The notes under the pieces are model-generated. The model was not told the DNA's origin, did not search any database, and saw only the letters and a list, made by a program, of their open reading frames with translations. A stretch of DNA of 64,000 bases from Mesorhabditis belari. Its lineage: Eukaryota; Nematoda; Chromadorea; Rhabditida; Rhabditidae. The stretch is from assembly GCA_958450365.1 (NCBI GenBank), contig CAUEEP010000939.1, forward strand, positions 1,178,001 to 1,242,000. The letters run 5' to 3'. A program made the translations under genes and the position numbers. Positions 33,381 through 45,800 of this stretch are shown here, in pieces (positions within the stretch are counted from its first letter, which is position 1; every line of letters begins with the position of its first letter).

Positions 33381-33943
33381 ATGTCGAATCGCAAATATTT
33401 ATCAACTCCTGATAAGCAAAAGATCGTGCAAGCAAAGAAATATGGATCATCACCGTCTATCGCGATGTTCTTCAAATGCAATAAAAGGACGGTGAATCGG
33501 CTAGCAGCAAAATCGGAAAAAGGCCAAAGTCTTCACAGACCTTCGAAAAGTGGTCGTCCACCGATTACAACAAAAACTGAAGATCGAGCACTTATCATTG
33601 ACCATAAAACGACGACCCGAATCTGACTTCGAGCTATGGAATCATGAAGTTGAAGGCCACGTCTAACAAAAATATTTCTCGATGGAGCATCAACCGTCGC
33701 TTGATTCGAGCAGGATTGCATGCAAGAAGAGCAGCAAAACGACCCTTGACCATTGCGAAAACTCGGAAGCTGAGATATGATTTTGCAAAGAACTACGAGT
33801 GTTGGACTTCCGATGACTGGGCCCGAGTCATTTTTACCGATGAGACTAGAATTAATCAAAAGAGCGCCGTGATCAAAAGAGAGCCAATGCAAAAACGGGA
33901 GATGATGATGGGAGACGCTCAAGAAGCAATACTTTTGGCTTAG
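33381..33943 (+). pseudogene. Tc1-like transposase pseudogene, copy A
   Basis: Starts MSNRKYLSTPDKQKIVQA, then a helix-turn-helix (SIAMFFKCNKRTVNRLAA) and a basic RPSKSGRPP linker, until TGA at 33624-33626. In another frame from about 33614 it continues with NISRWSINRRLIRAGLHAR and WTSDDWARVIFTDETRI, whose Asp is the first catalytic residue of Tc1 DDE enzymes. The second Asp and the Glu are gone. The same stop and frame change occur in copy B, so inactivation came before the duplication. Confidence 0.85.
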
Positions 33944-34670
33944 TTTAATTTCGAACAATTGATCAATTGATGATCGGGTCGGGTCGGGTCAAACCCGCTG
34001 ATCCGCTACCCGGCTTTTTTCCCGAGTGACCCGGTGACATCGGCGCGAAAATGCGTTTTCTATCGGATTTTTCTGGGAGTACCTTTTTTAGATGCGGAAA
34101 ATTGTGCTGATTCCCAATCTGGAGGAATTTTTCAAATCCCTCTAACAGAAATTTTTTAAATTTAGTTTTAGCGGTTTTTTGGTCATTTTGTATGGGAAAT
34201 TTTGTGGTATCCTGCAGTTTGGGGCTCGTAACTCGACAACGAGGGTCTAGAACCAAAAACGAAGGGATAACTTTTATTCTAGAGACTCTTACGAACATTT
34301 TGATGCAAAAATCATCAAATTTTCTCAACTCTACAAAAAGTTATAACATCTTTAAAGAAATTTTGCAAAATACACTAAAAACATAAGGGGAAACCGTGGC
34401 CATTTTTGCTGGGTCGCGTGGGAAGGGCCAGCACGGGGCCAGCAAAAATTTTTGGCCAGCCCATTCGAATCTTCGAATCGGTCGAATCAGTTCGAGTCGG
34501 ATTTGCCGGTTTCGACTCGACTCGAGCCACATGTCCATTTGTTAAAAGTTACAAATTACTGTTTTTGTTATGCATTTCTTATAAGTTTTAGTTGAGAAAC
34601 GTTCAAAAGAACATCTTTATTCCCTAAGCAAAAAAAAGTTCAAGATCTATTCATTAGAAAAACGGTACAC
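33944..34670. other. Spacer between the two duplicate copies
   Basis: Unique sequence not present elsewhere in the window. Contains a GGGTCGGGTCGGGTC cluster at about 33978 and GAATCTTCGAATCGGTCGAA-type partial palindromes near 34470. No gene supported. Confidence 0.5.
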
Positions 34671-34976
34671 AAAATTGATTAGGTGAATCTCCGTTCGTGT
34701 TCTCTTAAACCTCGCAAATCGGTGCGCTTTCTTCTAATTGACTTTTTTTCATCGGTTGGTCCCGTCCCTCTTTCCACAATTGGCGATCTCTTAAAAAAAC
34801 ATTATAATTTCTAAGTTAGAGCTGATTAAATTAAAATTAGAAGCCTAGGTTTTAATGAATAAAAAAACCTTTTACTTTGAAGTTACTTAAAAGTTAATTA
34901 CTTACTTATAAGTTAACTACTTACTTATAAGTTAATTACTTACTTATAAGTTAATTACTTACTTATAAGTTAATTA

Positions 34977-35443
34977 CGGTACTTTTCCAATATCGGGGGA
35001 GCGGTCCGATTATCAGGGGAGCGAAAGGAAAATCAGGGGAGCAAATTTTGCCCCCTCGAAAAATGCATTTCCGGGACTGTATTTTAACGCAACGTTTTTT
35101 TTCAAACTTTAACGACGATGCGCCTTCTCCGATATTTGTGCGTTCAAGGAATCGACGGCAATCGATTATTTCGTCACCAAAGGAGTCATCCAGTCGTGGA
35201 TTTGCAATTGTGGCGAATCGATGAAAGTCCGCTCAAAGGGAAAAGATCTATTTCGCTAATATAAATCTAATATAAAGGTTGTGAGAATCACGGGTAATTC
35301 GCGGATTTTATGGCGGTAGTTTGTATAGTATAGGACATATGTAGCGCTGCCAAAATTTGCTCCCCCGATTTTCCTTTCGCTCCCCCGATAATCCTTCCGC
35401 TCCCCCGATAATCCTTCCGCTCCCCCGATATTGGAAAAGAACC
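34977..35443. mobile_element. 467-bp palindromic element with 8-bp flanking repeat
   Basis: Ends GGTACTTTTCCAATATCGGG and CGATATTGGAAAAGAACC, with sub-terminal repeats of CTCCCCCGATAATCCTTCCG. Absent from copy A at the matching place. Flanked by TTAATTAC on both sides; an 8-bp target duplication would fit a hAT-type element, though the host sequence is itself a TTAATTACTTACTTA tandem repeat, so this is ambiguous. Confidence 0.7.
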
Positions 35444-35595
35444 TTAATTACTTACTTAAAAGTTAACTACTAAAGTTTGAAGTTACTTACTTACTTAAAG
35501 TTACTGACATTTAAATTTACTGACAGTTACTAACTTAAAAGCTTTTCTAAAGTTTTAAATTTATGGCTCTTATGATTCTCAAGTCAACGCTTTCA

Positions 35596-38500
35596 TTAAC
35601 CAATTAACCAAACCAATTTTGCAAGCAGATCAAACCTGAGATATGCATAAAATGAGTAAACAAGAAACAGAAACCAAATATTCCCCGGACCGCTAATAGC
35701 TAGTTTGATCCAAAGCTCTGAAATAACTTGAAATGGAAGAGTTGTAAATAAGAGACTCACGTGAAAAATCACGTGAAAAATAAATGGTTGCTGTTTCCTC
35801 ATTCAAGACATGGTTGAGGTATATCAATGCAGCCACGATATTTAACACAAAAAGGACTAGCGACAGACTGATGGCGATCAACTGAAACAAAAAACATAAT
35901 ATGCTTTTGGTTTATTAATATTTATATATGTTGTGTCCGATTTAGATTTCCGGCCGATTTAGATTGAACTTATCGCGGACGTCCGATTTAGATTACAGTC
36001 TATATCGACCGTCCGATTTAGATTCAATCTAAATCTTATATAGATTGAACAATAATATAAACATGCTGAATATATGTTCTTAAGCGTTTTCTGTAGTTTT
36101 CTGCATTTTTCAAAGGTCTTTTATTGATTACAGTCTATATCGGACGTCCGATACAGATCTAACAATAATAAACGTGCTTAACCCATTCGAAACCGCAGCG
36201 TTTTTTCTTTTTTTTCGTCTACGGACCAAGCCCTTTTTTGACATTTTTGACTCCGAAGCAGTTTATTTATGGTTGGAAAGATGTAAGAGAGTCTCCTACA
36301 CCATTTATTTTTGATGAAGAACGATTTGGATTTGACTTCAGTACTTTTCAAGATCCTATCGATTATTGTTCTTATTTTATCGACGACAATATTTTAGTAG
36401 GCGAATCTAATAAACATGGAAAAAGGAAAACAAACTGGCAGGATTTCGATGCAAAATCTTTCAAGCTCTTCCTGGCTTCAAATGGGAATCGTCAAATTAC
36501 CGAGGATTCGTGACTACTGGAGTAGCAGGCCTGGATTAGGAGGATTTTCCCACATGTCCCACATTATGTCAAGAGCAAAATTTGAATCTATTCTTCGAAA
36601 CCTGCGTTTTTGTGATAATGAACTGGATCCTGCAGGAGATCGGCTTTATAAGATTAGAGCTATTATGGAACGTTTCAATGCAAAACCAGAGACTGCATTG
36701 ATTCCGGGTAAATATGAAACATCTTTTTGCCCACGTAATTTGTAGATTTGCTACAATTGGAATATACATGTAATGCTGAAAAACAGCAAAAAAAACAAAG
36801 CAATTAATTGAATGAAAATAGCTCAATTAGCGCTGCAGCGAATAATCGCTGCAGCGGTCCGTTCCTGAGTTTTTGCTGCAGCGATTATTCGCTGCAGAAG
36901 TTTCGAATGGGTTAATATATGTTCTTCAGCGTTCGGACGGAAATCTAAATCGGACACACCATATATTTTACTAGCCTTACACTCAGGATCAAGACCACTT
37001 GTGCATAAACGGGTTTCTCGGTTCTCAGCGCTTGAATCGATGGGAACAACCAGAGAAACAAGAAACAGGCAAAAACGATCAAACTGACGAACTAAAATTA
37101 GGGATACCAAATTGGATAGCTCATATAATTATTGTAAATACTGTAATAGAACGGCAGGGTAGAGGGGGGAGGGAGAAAATAGAACGATCTCCTCGAATAG
37201 AACGGCAGTGTACACAAGTGTACAAATTACATTTTAAATCTAAAAATTTTTACTTTTTCTTGAAAATCACTTGTGTTTAACGTCTTTTTAGCGTAAATTT
37301 TGTTGTTTTGTTGTAAATTTTGTTGTTTTTATCTTTTTCTGCTTTTGACGGGGGTGGGACAAATGCGACCTTTTTTTTGCGCACCTGGACATTTTAGCAC
37401 CTTTTTTTTTTGCTGGAAAAGGCCTTAGGAAAGGTCGTAGAGCTTCAAAAATGTTTTCATAGAAGGGAATCGTATGCGTAGATTCCGAATTTCGACAAAT
37501 CAGACCTCGCTGACACGTCAAATTTGGGCTAAAAGGCAAAAACTACGCAACTTAACGCTTTTCCGCAGGTTTTGCCTTTTAGCCCAAATTTGACGTGTCA
37601 GCGAGGTCTGATTTGTCGAAATTCGGAATCCACGCATACGATTCCCTTATATGGAATTTTTATTCCATATTCCCTTATTTTCGAAGCTCTACGGCCTTGC
37701 CTAAGGCCTTTTCCAGCAAAAAAAAGGTGCGCAAATGTCCAGTTGCGCAAAAAAAAGGTCGCATTTGTCCCACCCCCTTGTTTTTATCTTTTTCTGCTTT
37801 TTACATTATTATTATAAGTACTAATTTTATTTTTTAGATATGGATCTCAATGGGATGGGATGGAGTTTGATGGGATGGAAAAATTTCGGACTCGTCGTGA
37901 ACATGAGGAAATCAATTATCCGAAGAGATGCTTCGAAATTTGACTAAATTGACCTTTACTTTTATTTTTACATTGTATTGCATTTCTTTTAACTTTTTAT
38001 GATTTTCTTTTTATTTACTGTTCTTCAAAGCTTGTGACACTAGCGGCAAGGATCGATCTTTGGAATTCTTCAAAATCGCAGCGCCCCTTTACGACCAGAT
38101 CAATCAATGCCAAGACCAGACCGGATCAGTGATGCAAGTTGCTCCAGAAGAAGAGGAAAACGAAGAAGTTGTGAGTTCCGTAGAGCTGGTAGAGAGGAGA
38201 AATCGAAACGGATAATGATTACTTTGATAATACTGATGTTTAAGTTATGATTTTCACTTTTTTCGTTCACTTTTGTTATTTGGTCTGAGTATTTAGTTCA
38301 GTGTTTATTTTTAGATTACTAAAAACATTTTTTGTACATTCTGACATGGGGGAAACCAGGATGGGTTCGGATTCTCGATCTCTGTAAAGTCGAAGTCTGT
38401 AAAGTTGAATTTAGGCCGAAATTCTTTCAAGAGATTTGGGAGCAGAATTGCAGTAAACGAGACGACGACCACTTGATTCACTATTTCAAGTCGTCTGCAT

Positions 38501-39836
38501 TGGTTTCTTCCAGTTTACAGGTTTGCTTTATTGATTTAATTATCTTATTTTCTGTTTGTTATAGATGCTGAAAGATGCTCGGATGTTATAGATGCTGGAG
38601 AAGGAAAGCGAAGACCTTTTGGGGCCGCTCGCATCGACGGGATTTCAAGAACACCGACGAAGGGATGATCAAGAAGAAAATGATGAATTCATTGATTCTG
38701 TGTCCGTATCCATGAATGTTCCAAACGGTTTGGTGTTCTAAATGCGAAAAATTCCAAACCATTTTACATTTAAGTGATGAGAAATAGAAAAAAAGAAAGT
38801 TTTGAAATAGTTGAGCACATCTACTGCACAACAATTTCAAAAAACTAACTCATCGCTTAATAAAATGGTTTGGAATTTTTCGCATTTGGATTTCAAAGCG
38901 TTTGGAACGTTCATGGATACGGGCACTGATGTTTCTATTGATTGCGATAGTTGAATTGTTAATTTTTTGTTACTACTTGTTACCATCAAGAACACCGATG
39001 AAGGAATGATCAAGAAAATGATGAATTCATTGTTTCTGATGTTTCTATTGATTCCGATAGTTGAATTGTTAATTTTTTTGTTACCCCTTGTTACCATCAA
39101 GAACACCGACGAAGGAATGATCAAGAAAATGATGAGTTCATTGTTTCTGATGTTTCTATTGATTGCGATAGTTGAATTGTTAACGGCATGCCGTTCAATT
39201 ACAGTATTTATGGTAGTCAAACTAGATAAAATTTTTGATAACTATCAATTTTTACCTCTACCGACAAAAACCCTTGCGGTCCACTGACAACAATCCCCAG
39301 AAGAGTAAACAATGCAACGAACAAGAAAACGCTGGCATTGAGAATGGTGATGAATTTGAAGCCACCCTGAAAATTTAAATGATTCAAAAAAGCTAGCCAA
39401 TTTTGTGTCGAAAAAAAGCTAGCCAAGGGTTTAAATGTGTCCAACCCTAGGGCTCAGTGATGAGTATTCAAGTCAAAGCAGGACTTGGTTAAAAGCTTGA
39501 AGCTAAAAGAACTTGAAGCTAAAGAGCTTCAGTTTTAATGAAGCCGAAGTCCTAACTATCTTCATTACTTTACTAATTTTTACTTCTTTTTTTTTACTTC
39601 GTCATTTTTTAGTTCTTTAAGCCGTAATTTATAAGTTTATGTTACTGGTTATATGTTTAGTCTATGACGTTTTCATATTCCATAGCAAAAATCGCAATTT
39701 AAAAATAACTAGCATTTATAATTTCAACTATTTAACTCACTTTTGCAGTACCGCAGCCCCAACAAAAACAACAGCTGTAGTCGGTAACTAACGGCTCCTT
39801 CTCAACGACTCTGTTCGGACGCCAACACCAAATCAT
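35596..39836 (-). CDS. Four-pass membrane protein, LAPTM-like, copy B
   Basis: Five minus-strand exons: 39741-39836, 39256-39366, 36981-37091, 35761-35881 (or 35773-35881) and 35596-35717. Phases agree throughout, giving about 186 aa. The N-terminus MIWCWRPNRVVEKEPL leads into a Cys cluster (SCCFCWGCGTAK). Four hydrophobic segments follow, one per exon: FITILNASVFLFVALFTLLG, LIVFACFLFLWLF, LIAISLSLVLFVLNIVAAL and NIWFLFLVYSFYAYLRF. The arrangement is like the LAPTM4/5 lysosomal membrane proteins and related nematode families, which is inference only. All splice sites are intact. A 13-base tandem duplication in exon 4 gives two possible donors. It is the better preserved sister of the gene at 28398-32254. 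Confidence 0.72.
36182..36911 (+). mobile_element. piggyBac-like deletion relic, copy B
   Basis: TTAA at 36178-36181 and 36912-36915, with termini CCCATTCGAAAC matching at both ends. Copy B keeps a longer right terminus than copy A, with several CGCTGCAGCGA palindromic units. The N-terminal transposase part (36238-36745) has the same frameshift as copy A, so it was already dead before duplication. Confidence 0.87.
37349..37777. repeat. Palindromic GGGTGGGACAAATGCGACC element, copy B
   Basis: Same structure as 30252-30682, within the second intron of LAPTM-like copy B. Confidence 0.85.
37838..38742 (+). pseudogene. Plus-strand coding-like blocks nested in the LAPTM-like intron, copy B
   Basis: Open blocks in order: about 37840-37940 (WDGMEFDGMEKFRTRREHEE), about 38032-38172 (DRSLEFFKIAAPLYDQINQ, ending in an acidic run before GTGAGT), about 38400-38519 (FRPKFFQEIWEQNCSK), and about 38565-38742 (EDLLGPLASTGFQEHRRRDD). 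Junctions look like GT-AG introns for the later blocks. No family recognised; a nested gene or a transposon remnant are both possible. Confidence 0.3.
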
Positions 39837-39872
39837 TTCTAAAAGACAATACAGTTCTGTCCATTCTGTTCG

Positions 39873-40877
39873 GGGAGTGGGACAAATGCGACCTTTTTTT
39901 TGCGCACCCGGACATTTGCGCACCTTTTTTTCCGCACCTTGCCCATTAGCGCACCTTTTTTCGCGTCTTAAAAAGCTCTAAAAAGCTAATATTAACCAAT
40001 TTCTATTCCAAATGTTGTTTTTCTAGGTAATTTGAGGGTGTCGAATTCAAATTTTGACATAACAGAGCGTGTGGAACCAATTTGAAAGACAAAACGACTA
40101 GATCAAATTACAGAAAATTGTCGATTTTTCTCTTTGTATCCAAGTAAAAAATTGGATGATTTGTTTAATAAATTTTAAAATAAAGATAATTTGGTTTCTT
40201 TCGAAACTTTTGAGGGAATTTAGAATGAAATCATGTGATCAAGAAGAGAAAGAAAAAGAGAAGAAGGCCTTTCGGAAGGAAGAAGTGATAACACTTTTCC
40301 TCCCTCAAAATTTTTTGTCATAAAATTCGTCACCCGCCGCCGGAAGCTGAGCAGCAATTTGAACAACCGAGAACAAACTGAATTTATGTGTTGAGGAGTG
40401 AGATTATCTACTCCTATTAACTATGATCAATTAATTTTGACCATGATCAATTGATCATGGTCAAAATCTTTTTTCGCGTCTTAAAAAGCTCTAAAAAGCT
40501 AATATTAACCAATTTCTATTCCAAATGTTGTTTTTCTAGGTAATTTGAGGGTGTAGAATCAAAATTTTGACATATCAGAGCTTGTGGAGACAAGCGGACG
40601 GAGTTATACAAAGAGAAAAATCGACAATTTTCTGTAATTTGATCTAGCCGTTTTGTCTTTCAAATTGGTTCCACAAGCTCTGATATATCAAAATTTGAAT
40701 TCGACACCCTCAAATTACCTAGAAAAACAACGCTTGGAATAGAAATTGGTTAATATTAGCTTTTTAGAGCTTGTTTAAAACGCGAAAAAAGGTCGCTAAT
40801 GGGCAATGGCTAAGGTGCGGAAAAAAAGGTGCGCAAATGTCCGGGTGCGCAAAAAAAGGTCGCATTTGTCCCACTCC
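39873..40877. repeat. Expanded GTGGGACAAATGCGACC element, copy B
   Basis: Outer arms GGGGAGTGGGACAAATGCGA (39873) and TCGCATTTGTCCCACTCCC (about 40859-40877) enclose a second partial arm and about 330 bases of host sequence (40141-40470) that also occur after the element (40886-41230). Best read as a rearranged version of 32288-32750. Confidence 0.8.
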
Positions 40878-41511
40878 CGATTTTCGAAAAGAAAAAGTAA
40901 AAAATTGGATGATTTGTTTAATAAATTTTAAAATAAAGATAATTTGGTTTCTTTCGAAACTTTCGAAACTTTTGAGGGAATTTAGAATGAAATCATGTAA
41001 TCAAGAAGAGAAAGAAAAAGAAAAGAAGGCCTTTCGGAAGGAAGAAGTGATAACACTTTTCCTCCCTCAAAATTTTTTGTCATAAAATTCGTCACCCGCC
41101 GCCGGAAGCTGAGCAGCAATTTGAACAACCGAGAACAAACTGAATTTATGTGTTGAGGAGTGAGATTATCTACTCCTATTAACTATGATCAATTAATTTT
41201 GACCATGATCAATTGATCATGTTCAAATCAATTGATCTGTCCCACTTACTTTTCTGAAACATTTTGTCAAAATCCTAAAATTTTTCGAAAACAACTTTTT
41301 AAGTAACGGGTTTTTTAGTAGCTTATCCCTTCATCTTTCACTATGTAAATGCCCATACTCCAATATTTTGTTGTTTTTTTAAAACCTTTTTTTTCGTAAA
41401 ACTTGAGAAAAAAAGGTGGTGCAAAAGTCTTGTCTCACTAAGAAAATTTGTATTTTCCCTTTGCCTTTGTTTGTTCTCATGAATTTTTTTGTACTATATT
41501 TTTATTTTTAG

Positions 41512-42044
41512 ATGTCGAATCGCAAATATTTATCAACTCCTGATAAGCAAAAGATCGTGCAAGCAAAGAAATATGGATCATCACCGTCTATCGCGATGTT
41601 CTTCAAATGCAATAAAAGGACGGTGAATCGGCTAGCAGCAAAATCGGAAAAAGGCCAAAGTCTTCACAGACCTTCGAAAAGTGGTCGTCCACCGATTACA
41701 ACAAAAACTGAAGATCGAGCACTTATCATTGACCATAAAACGACGACCCGAATCTGACTTCGAGCTATGGAATCATGAAGTTGAAGGCCACGTCTAACAA
41801 AAATATTTCTCGATGGAGCATCAACCGTCGCTTGATTCGAGCAGGATTGCATGCAAGAAGAGCAGCAAAACGACCCTTGACCATTGCGAAAACTCGGAAG
41901 CTGAGATATGATTTTGCAAAGAACTACGAGTGTTGGACTTCCGATGACTGGGCCCGAGTCATTTTTACCGATGAGACTAGAATTAATCAAAAGAGCGCCG
42001 TGATCAAAAGAGAGCCAATGCAAAAACGCTCAAAAGATCGCTAA
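41512..42044 (+). pseudogene. Tc1-like transposase pseudogene, copy B
   Basis: Same two-frame structure as 33381-33943, with the same internal TGA and frame change. It diverges from copy A at 42026, where the duplication ends, and runs into a stop at 42042-42044. Confidence 0.85.
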
Positions 42045-42424
42045 GCCTTAAGTCTTATTAAAGTCAACAACGAACTGCGTTTTAACCTTTCTTTCTTGTT
42101 TTTTCTTTAAAACTCCTGTTGATTTCAAATATTTATAATGAATTCTTTTAACAATTTAATAGAATAACAAAAATGATAACAACATTTAAAATCGATGTAA
42201 AATGATAGAGATTTAAGATGTTCAATATGCGATCTTCCTAAGGTGCCATTTCTGATAGCCAACTTCCTTGTCCGATGAGAAGAACAAATGTGAGGCAATT
42301 GTAGATTAGTCTTTTTACTTAAAATTAAAAACTTAGACAATAAATGAGAACAAACAACGAAAAATCCTTTGATCTTTTGATTTTTTATTCTGGTAAAGAA
42401 TCTTTTGATAAAATACGCCTTACC

Positions 42425-42488
42425 TTGACTTGCCGGTCGTTTTCTGCCAAAACTAACGTCGAATTCGAATTCCCCGTCGTTCTTTTGC
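42425..42488 (-). other. Possible orphan exon
   Basis: Between an acceptor-like GTTTTTAG and a donor-like AAG|GTAAGG, 64 bases are open in two minus-strand frames (NSTLVLAENDRQVK or EFEFDVSFGRKRPASQ). No partner exon was found within 42045-42850, so it is not assigned to a gene. The surroundings (42580-42665) contain repeated GCGCTCTTTTGA units like those at 12210-12290. Confidence 0.25.
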
Positions 42489-42855
42489 CTAAAAACAAAA
42501 AAAAATGTAAATAAACATAAAAACCAGCAAAAACATCAAGAAAACGAAAAAAATTGGGGCGCAACAACCTAGTCGCGCTCTTTTGAGCATTTTTGCATTG
42601 GCGCTCTTTTGAGCAGCAGCGCGATTTTGTTTACGGCGCCCTTTTGAACGGCTCTCTTTTGATAGAGTCCTAAAAAACCCCAAGAAGAACAACAACAATA
42701 GTCTTTGCCCAAATTTGCATAGATGTCTCAAAAGTGATGAAAAACCGAAAATTTGCATTCAAGCCTCAAATAAACGAAAGTTTCAAAGGGCGAATGATCA
42801 TTTTTCATCCATCGATTTATTCTTCTCAAGTGCGGCCACTTTCTCTCTACATACA

Positions 42856-45800
42856 ATGGGATTTGTAAGTTTTTTGGAGTTTTTGCATTTTACCCAGTTT
42901 AGTAGATTGAGAAACCGGTACTTTGATGGTTTAGAGGGGCCACTTTTGGCTTGCTAAATCGAATCTAGTGTTTTGAGCGGTTCGTATCGATACTTTTCTT
43001 CTATTTTGCGGTAATTATATATGCTGAAGCGATTGGTGCTAATTTAAGCACGTTTTGGATAAACCGATTCGATAATTTACCCTGTGTCCTAGCTTGCTGT
43101 ACTTTAACAACGTTATCTCAAAGCTGATTACACTTGGAAAGCTACAATACTAACTTGAAATATGTTGGAAATACTCTAAAATTAGCACCAATCGCTTCAG
43201 CATATGCAATAGAAGAAAAGTATTGACACGAACCGCTCAAAATACTAGATTCGACAAAGCCAAGCCAAAAGCGTCCCCTCTAAACCACCAAGGATTGATT
43301 TAAGGATTGATACTTGCAATGTTGTTCTTATTTTATCTTTAAAGCATAGTTTTTTGTTTCTCCAGTTTTTAAATTCTTGGCAAAACCAAACTTTAACAAT
43401 AAGATCTGTTTTTTTTTTCTTTAGAATTCACTTTCGGAGGCGAATCCGTATGCACGGGTCTACAATCGTCAAAGAGCACTTTTCTCTCTTCCACGAAGCA
43501 CTGAAGGTATTTTTTTTATTGAATTTCGTGAGCATTGTTATTTTATGCAGAAAACTATTGCCGTAAATACTCTATAGAAGAATAGAAGAGCTCCCTATAT
43601 GAGCGTGGCGTGGTCTAAGTTTGCACTCAAAAAACCGCTCATATCTCAGCACCAGTACGTTTGTTTCTGCATGCTTAGATATCAAATTAAAGTAGAGAAG
43701 ATGGGTGATCTTTTAAGATATAATACATATTTGTAACATTAATCAGCACCTAGAACAAAATGATTGAAAAGTGACAAAGTTGAAATGATTGAAAAAAGTC
43801 GATTTTTCATCATTTTTTCTAAGCGCTGCTTAATGCTAATAATATGTGTTATATCTCAAAAAATCATCCATCTTCTCTACTTTAATTTGCTAACTAAGCG
43901 GGCAGACACAAACGTACTGGTGTCGAGATATGAGCGTTTGTTTGAGAGTCAACTTGGACTATGCGACGCGCCTATAGAAGGCTCTTCTATTAGAATATTT
44001 ACGGTGAACACTTTTAATCTCCTCTGTTTTTAGGTCTCCTACCTCGATCCTCTGCTCAAGTGCCGCCTCGGCAGCGCGCTCAATCGACGACATCAAATAC
44101 AAGCTCGGAGAATGGAACGAATCCATACGAAACGCTTCTTCGTGACACTACTCAGGTAATACTTTGAAAGTTATAGATTCTGATTAGTATTTAAAGATCC
44201 TGATTGGTTAATGATGTTTTAGTGACTTCAAAGGATTGTCTCTTTTAGCATCGTGTCGGTGGTGGCCTTTCAACGTCTTCCGCCTACGACATCCAAATGT
44301 TGCCCGACGAATTTGCAGTTATTTTCTTTTATATGTTGTCTACTGTATTTTTCTATTCAGCTCAAACAATCGTTGGGTGGATCTCTGCGTGATCGATTTG
44401 CCGATTCACCGCCCATTCCATCGATGAGCCAAGCTGATCGCTCTACTATCAACAAGAGACTCATCTCACACGAAAGTCTTCGCGATCTGCAACAATTGAA
44501 TGACCCTTTCCAACAACAACAGGTTTGTTTAAATGTTTTTTATGAAAACTAAATATTTTGTTTAGGAACCTCGCACTGCTTCTTTGAGGACTCAGGTGAG
44601 CTTCGTTTTTGAAATGTTATCCGGTCGTTTATCGCGTTAATTTTTTAATTTTAGTGTTACTTGGGCGGATTGGGAGCTGAATCGGCGTGCGAGATTGATG
44701 CCCTGCCCGAGCAATTCTGCAAAAAAATCATCCCTCGATCGCCAAAGAAAAGTCAACATGCTTCAACATCGGTCATCTCGAATCCGCAATCGTTTCAAAC
44801 GGTCAACAAGCGACTACTCACGGCCAAACGTCAAGAGGATCTCAACCGATTGCCCGATTCTGCATTGTTCCCTCCATATCGATCGTCATCACGCGACAAA
44901 CAACAATGTGGTTGTCCTTCATCTACGCCTCGAAGCTCCAAAGTGTCATCGTATTTCAACAGCCCTGCAAGAAGTTGCCATTCGGATGCTTCTCAATCAC
45001 AGGTATCATTTTAAGTTTGTTGACTTAATACTATTAAATTTCTTCTATTTCTAATCAACTCTATTTTTGTTTAGAATCGAATCGGCTCTCTTGGTGAATC
45101 GTCTCAATGGGATATTCGAATGCTTCCAAATCCTTTCCCGGCATAATTTTGTTTTGCTGTTTACTCTAATATCATTTTAGGCTCGTTTCCCTCGTGCCGA
45201 ATCTTACATGGAACCCATGGTCAACAAACATCTTATCACTCTCCAAAGTCAAGCTGATCTTCGTGCTATTCCCGATCCATTCAATAAGGTTACAAAAGTT
45301 ATTTTTAGCTCTTACAATATTGTCATTTTAGAATCAACAGAACTCGTATGGTGCTTATCGTCAAGATCGAAATGAGAGGAGTGACCGCTTTGATGTTCCC
45401 CGTTCGGCTTATCCTGGGATCAAACGTACGGGAAGTAATCAGGTTGGAAGCTTTTTCAAAATTTTTCCTTTAAATAAATTCTTAATGCAACATTTTAGTG
45501 CTTGAACAAATACGCCGCTTCTACCGACTCAATGTACGACCTCAAGCGTTTGCCCAGTGACATGTTCGGCAGTTCGAATTCGGCTTATGAGGTTCTAAAT
45601 GGTCACTTTGATGATATTTTTGTGCTTTAGATCCGCATCCGTGACTACTCTCGTCAATCATTGGACGATCTCAGTCAATTGCCCGATCCATTTGCTGCCA
45701 ACTATGAGCGATCGCTTCACACGGCTCGCGAGAAGAGTGATTCGCGTAGTCGGGTAATGAATTCTACTTTGTTATCAATCAATTTCCCTGGTTTAGGTTG

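Larger units (their letters stand above)
27431..33897. repeat. Segmental duplication, copy A
   Basis: Starts at ACACAAAATTGATTAGGTGA and ends within GAGCCAATGCAAAAACG. The same order of sequence occurs at 34671-42026 in the same orientation. Copy A has an extra MITE (27604-28171) and lacks the element at 34977-35443 and several small insertions of copy B. The last kilobase is almost identical between copies, suggesting a recent event or gene conversion. Confidence 0.9.
34671..42026. repeat. Segmental duplication, copy B
   Basis: Same order as copy A. Extra in B: the palindrome at 34977-35443, a longer piggyBac right end, a 110-base tandem duplication near 38930-39180, and a repeat of about 330 bases (40141-40470 and 40886-41230) caused by duplication inside the GTGGGACAAATGCG element. 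Confidence 0.9.

Noticed and set aside
33533..33958. 141-residue minus-strand frame
   Set aside because: Shadow of the Tc1-like transposase coding strand.
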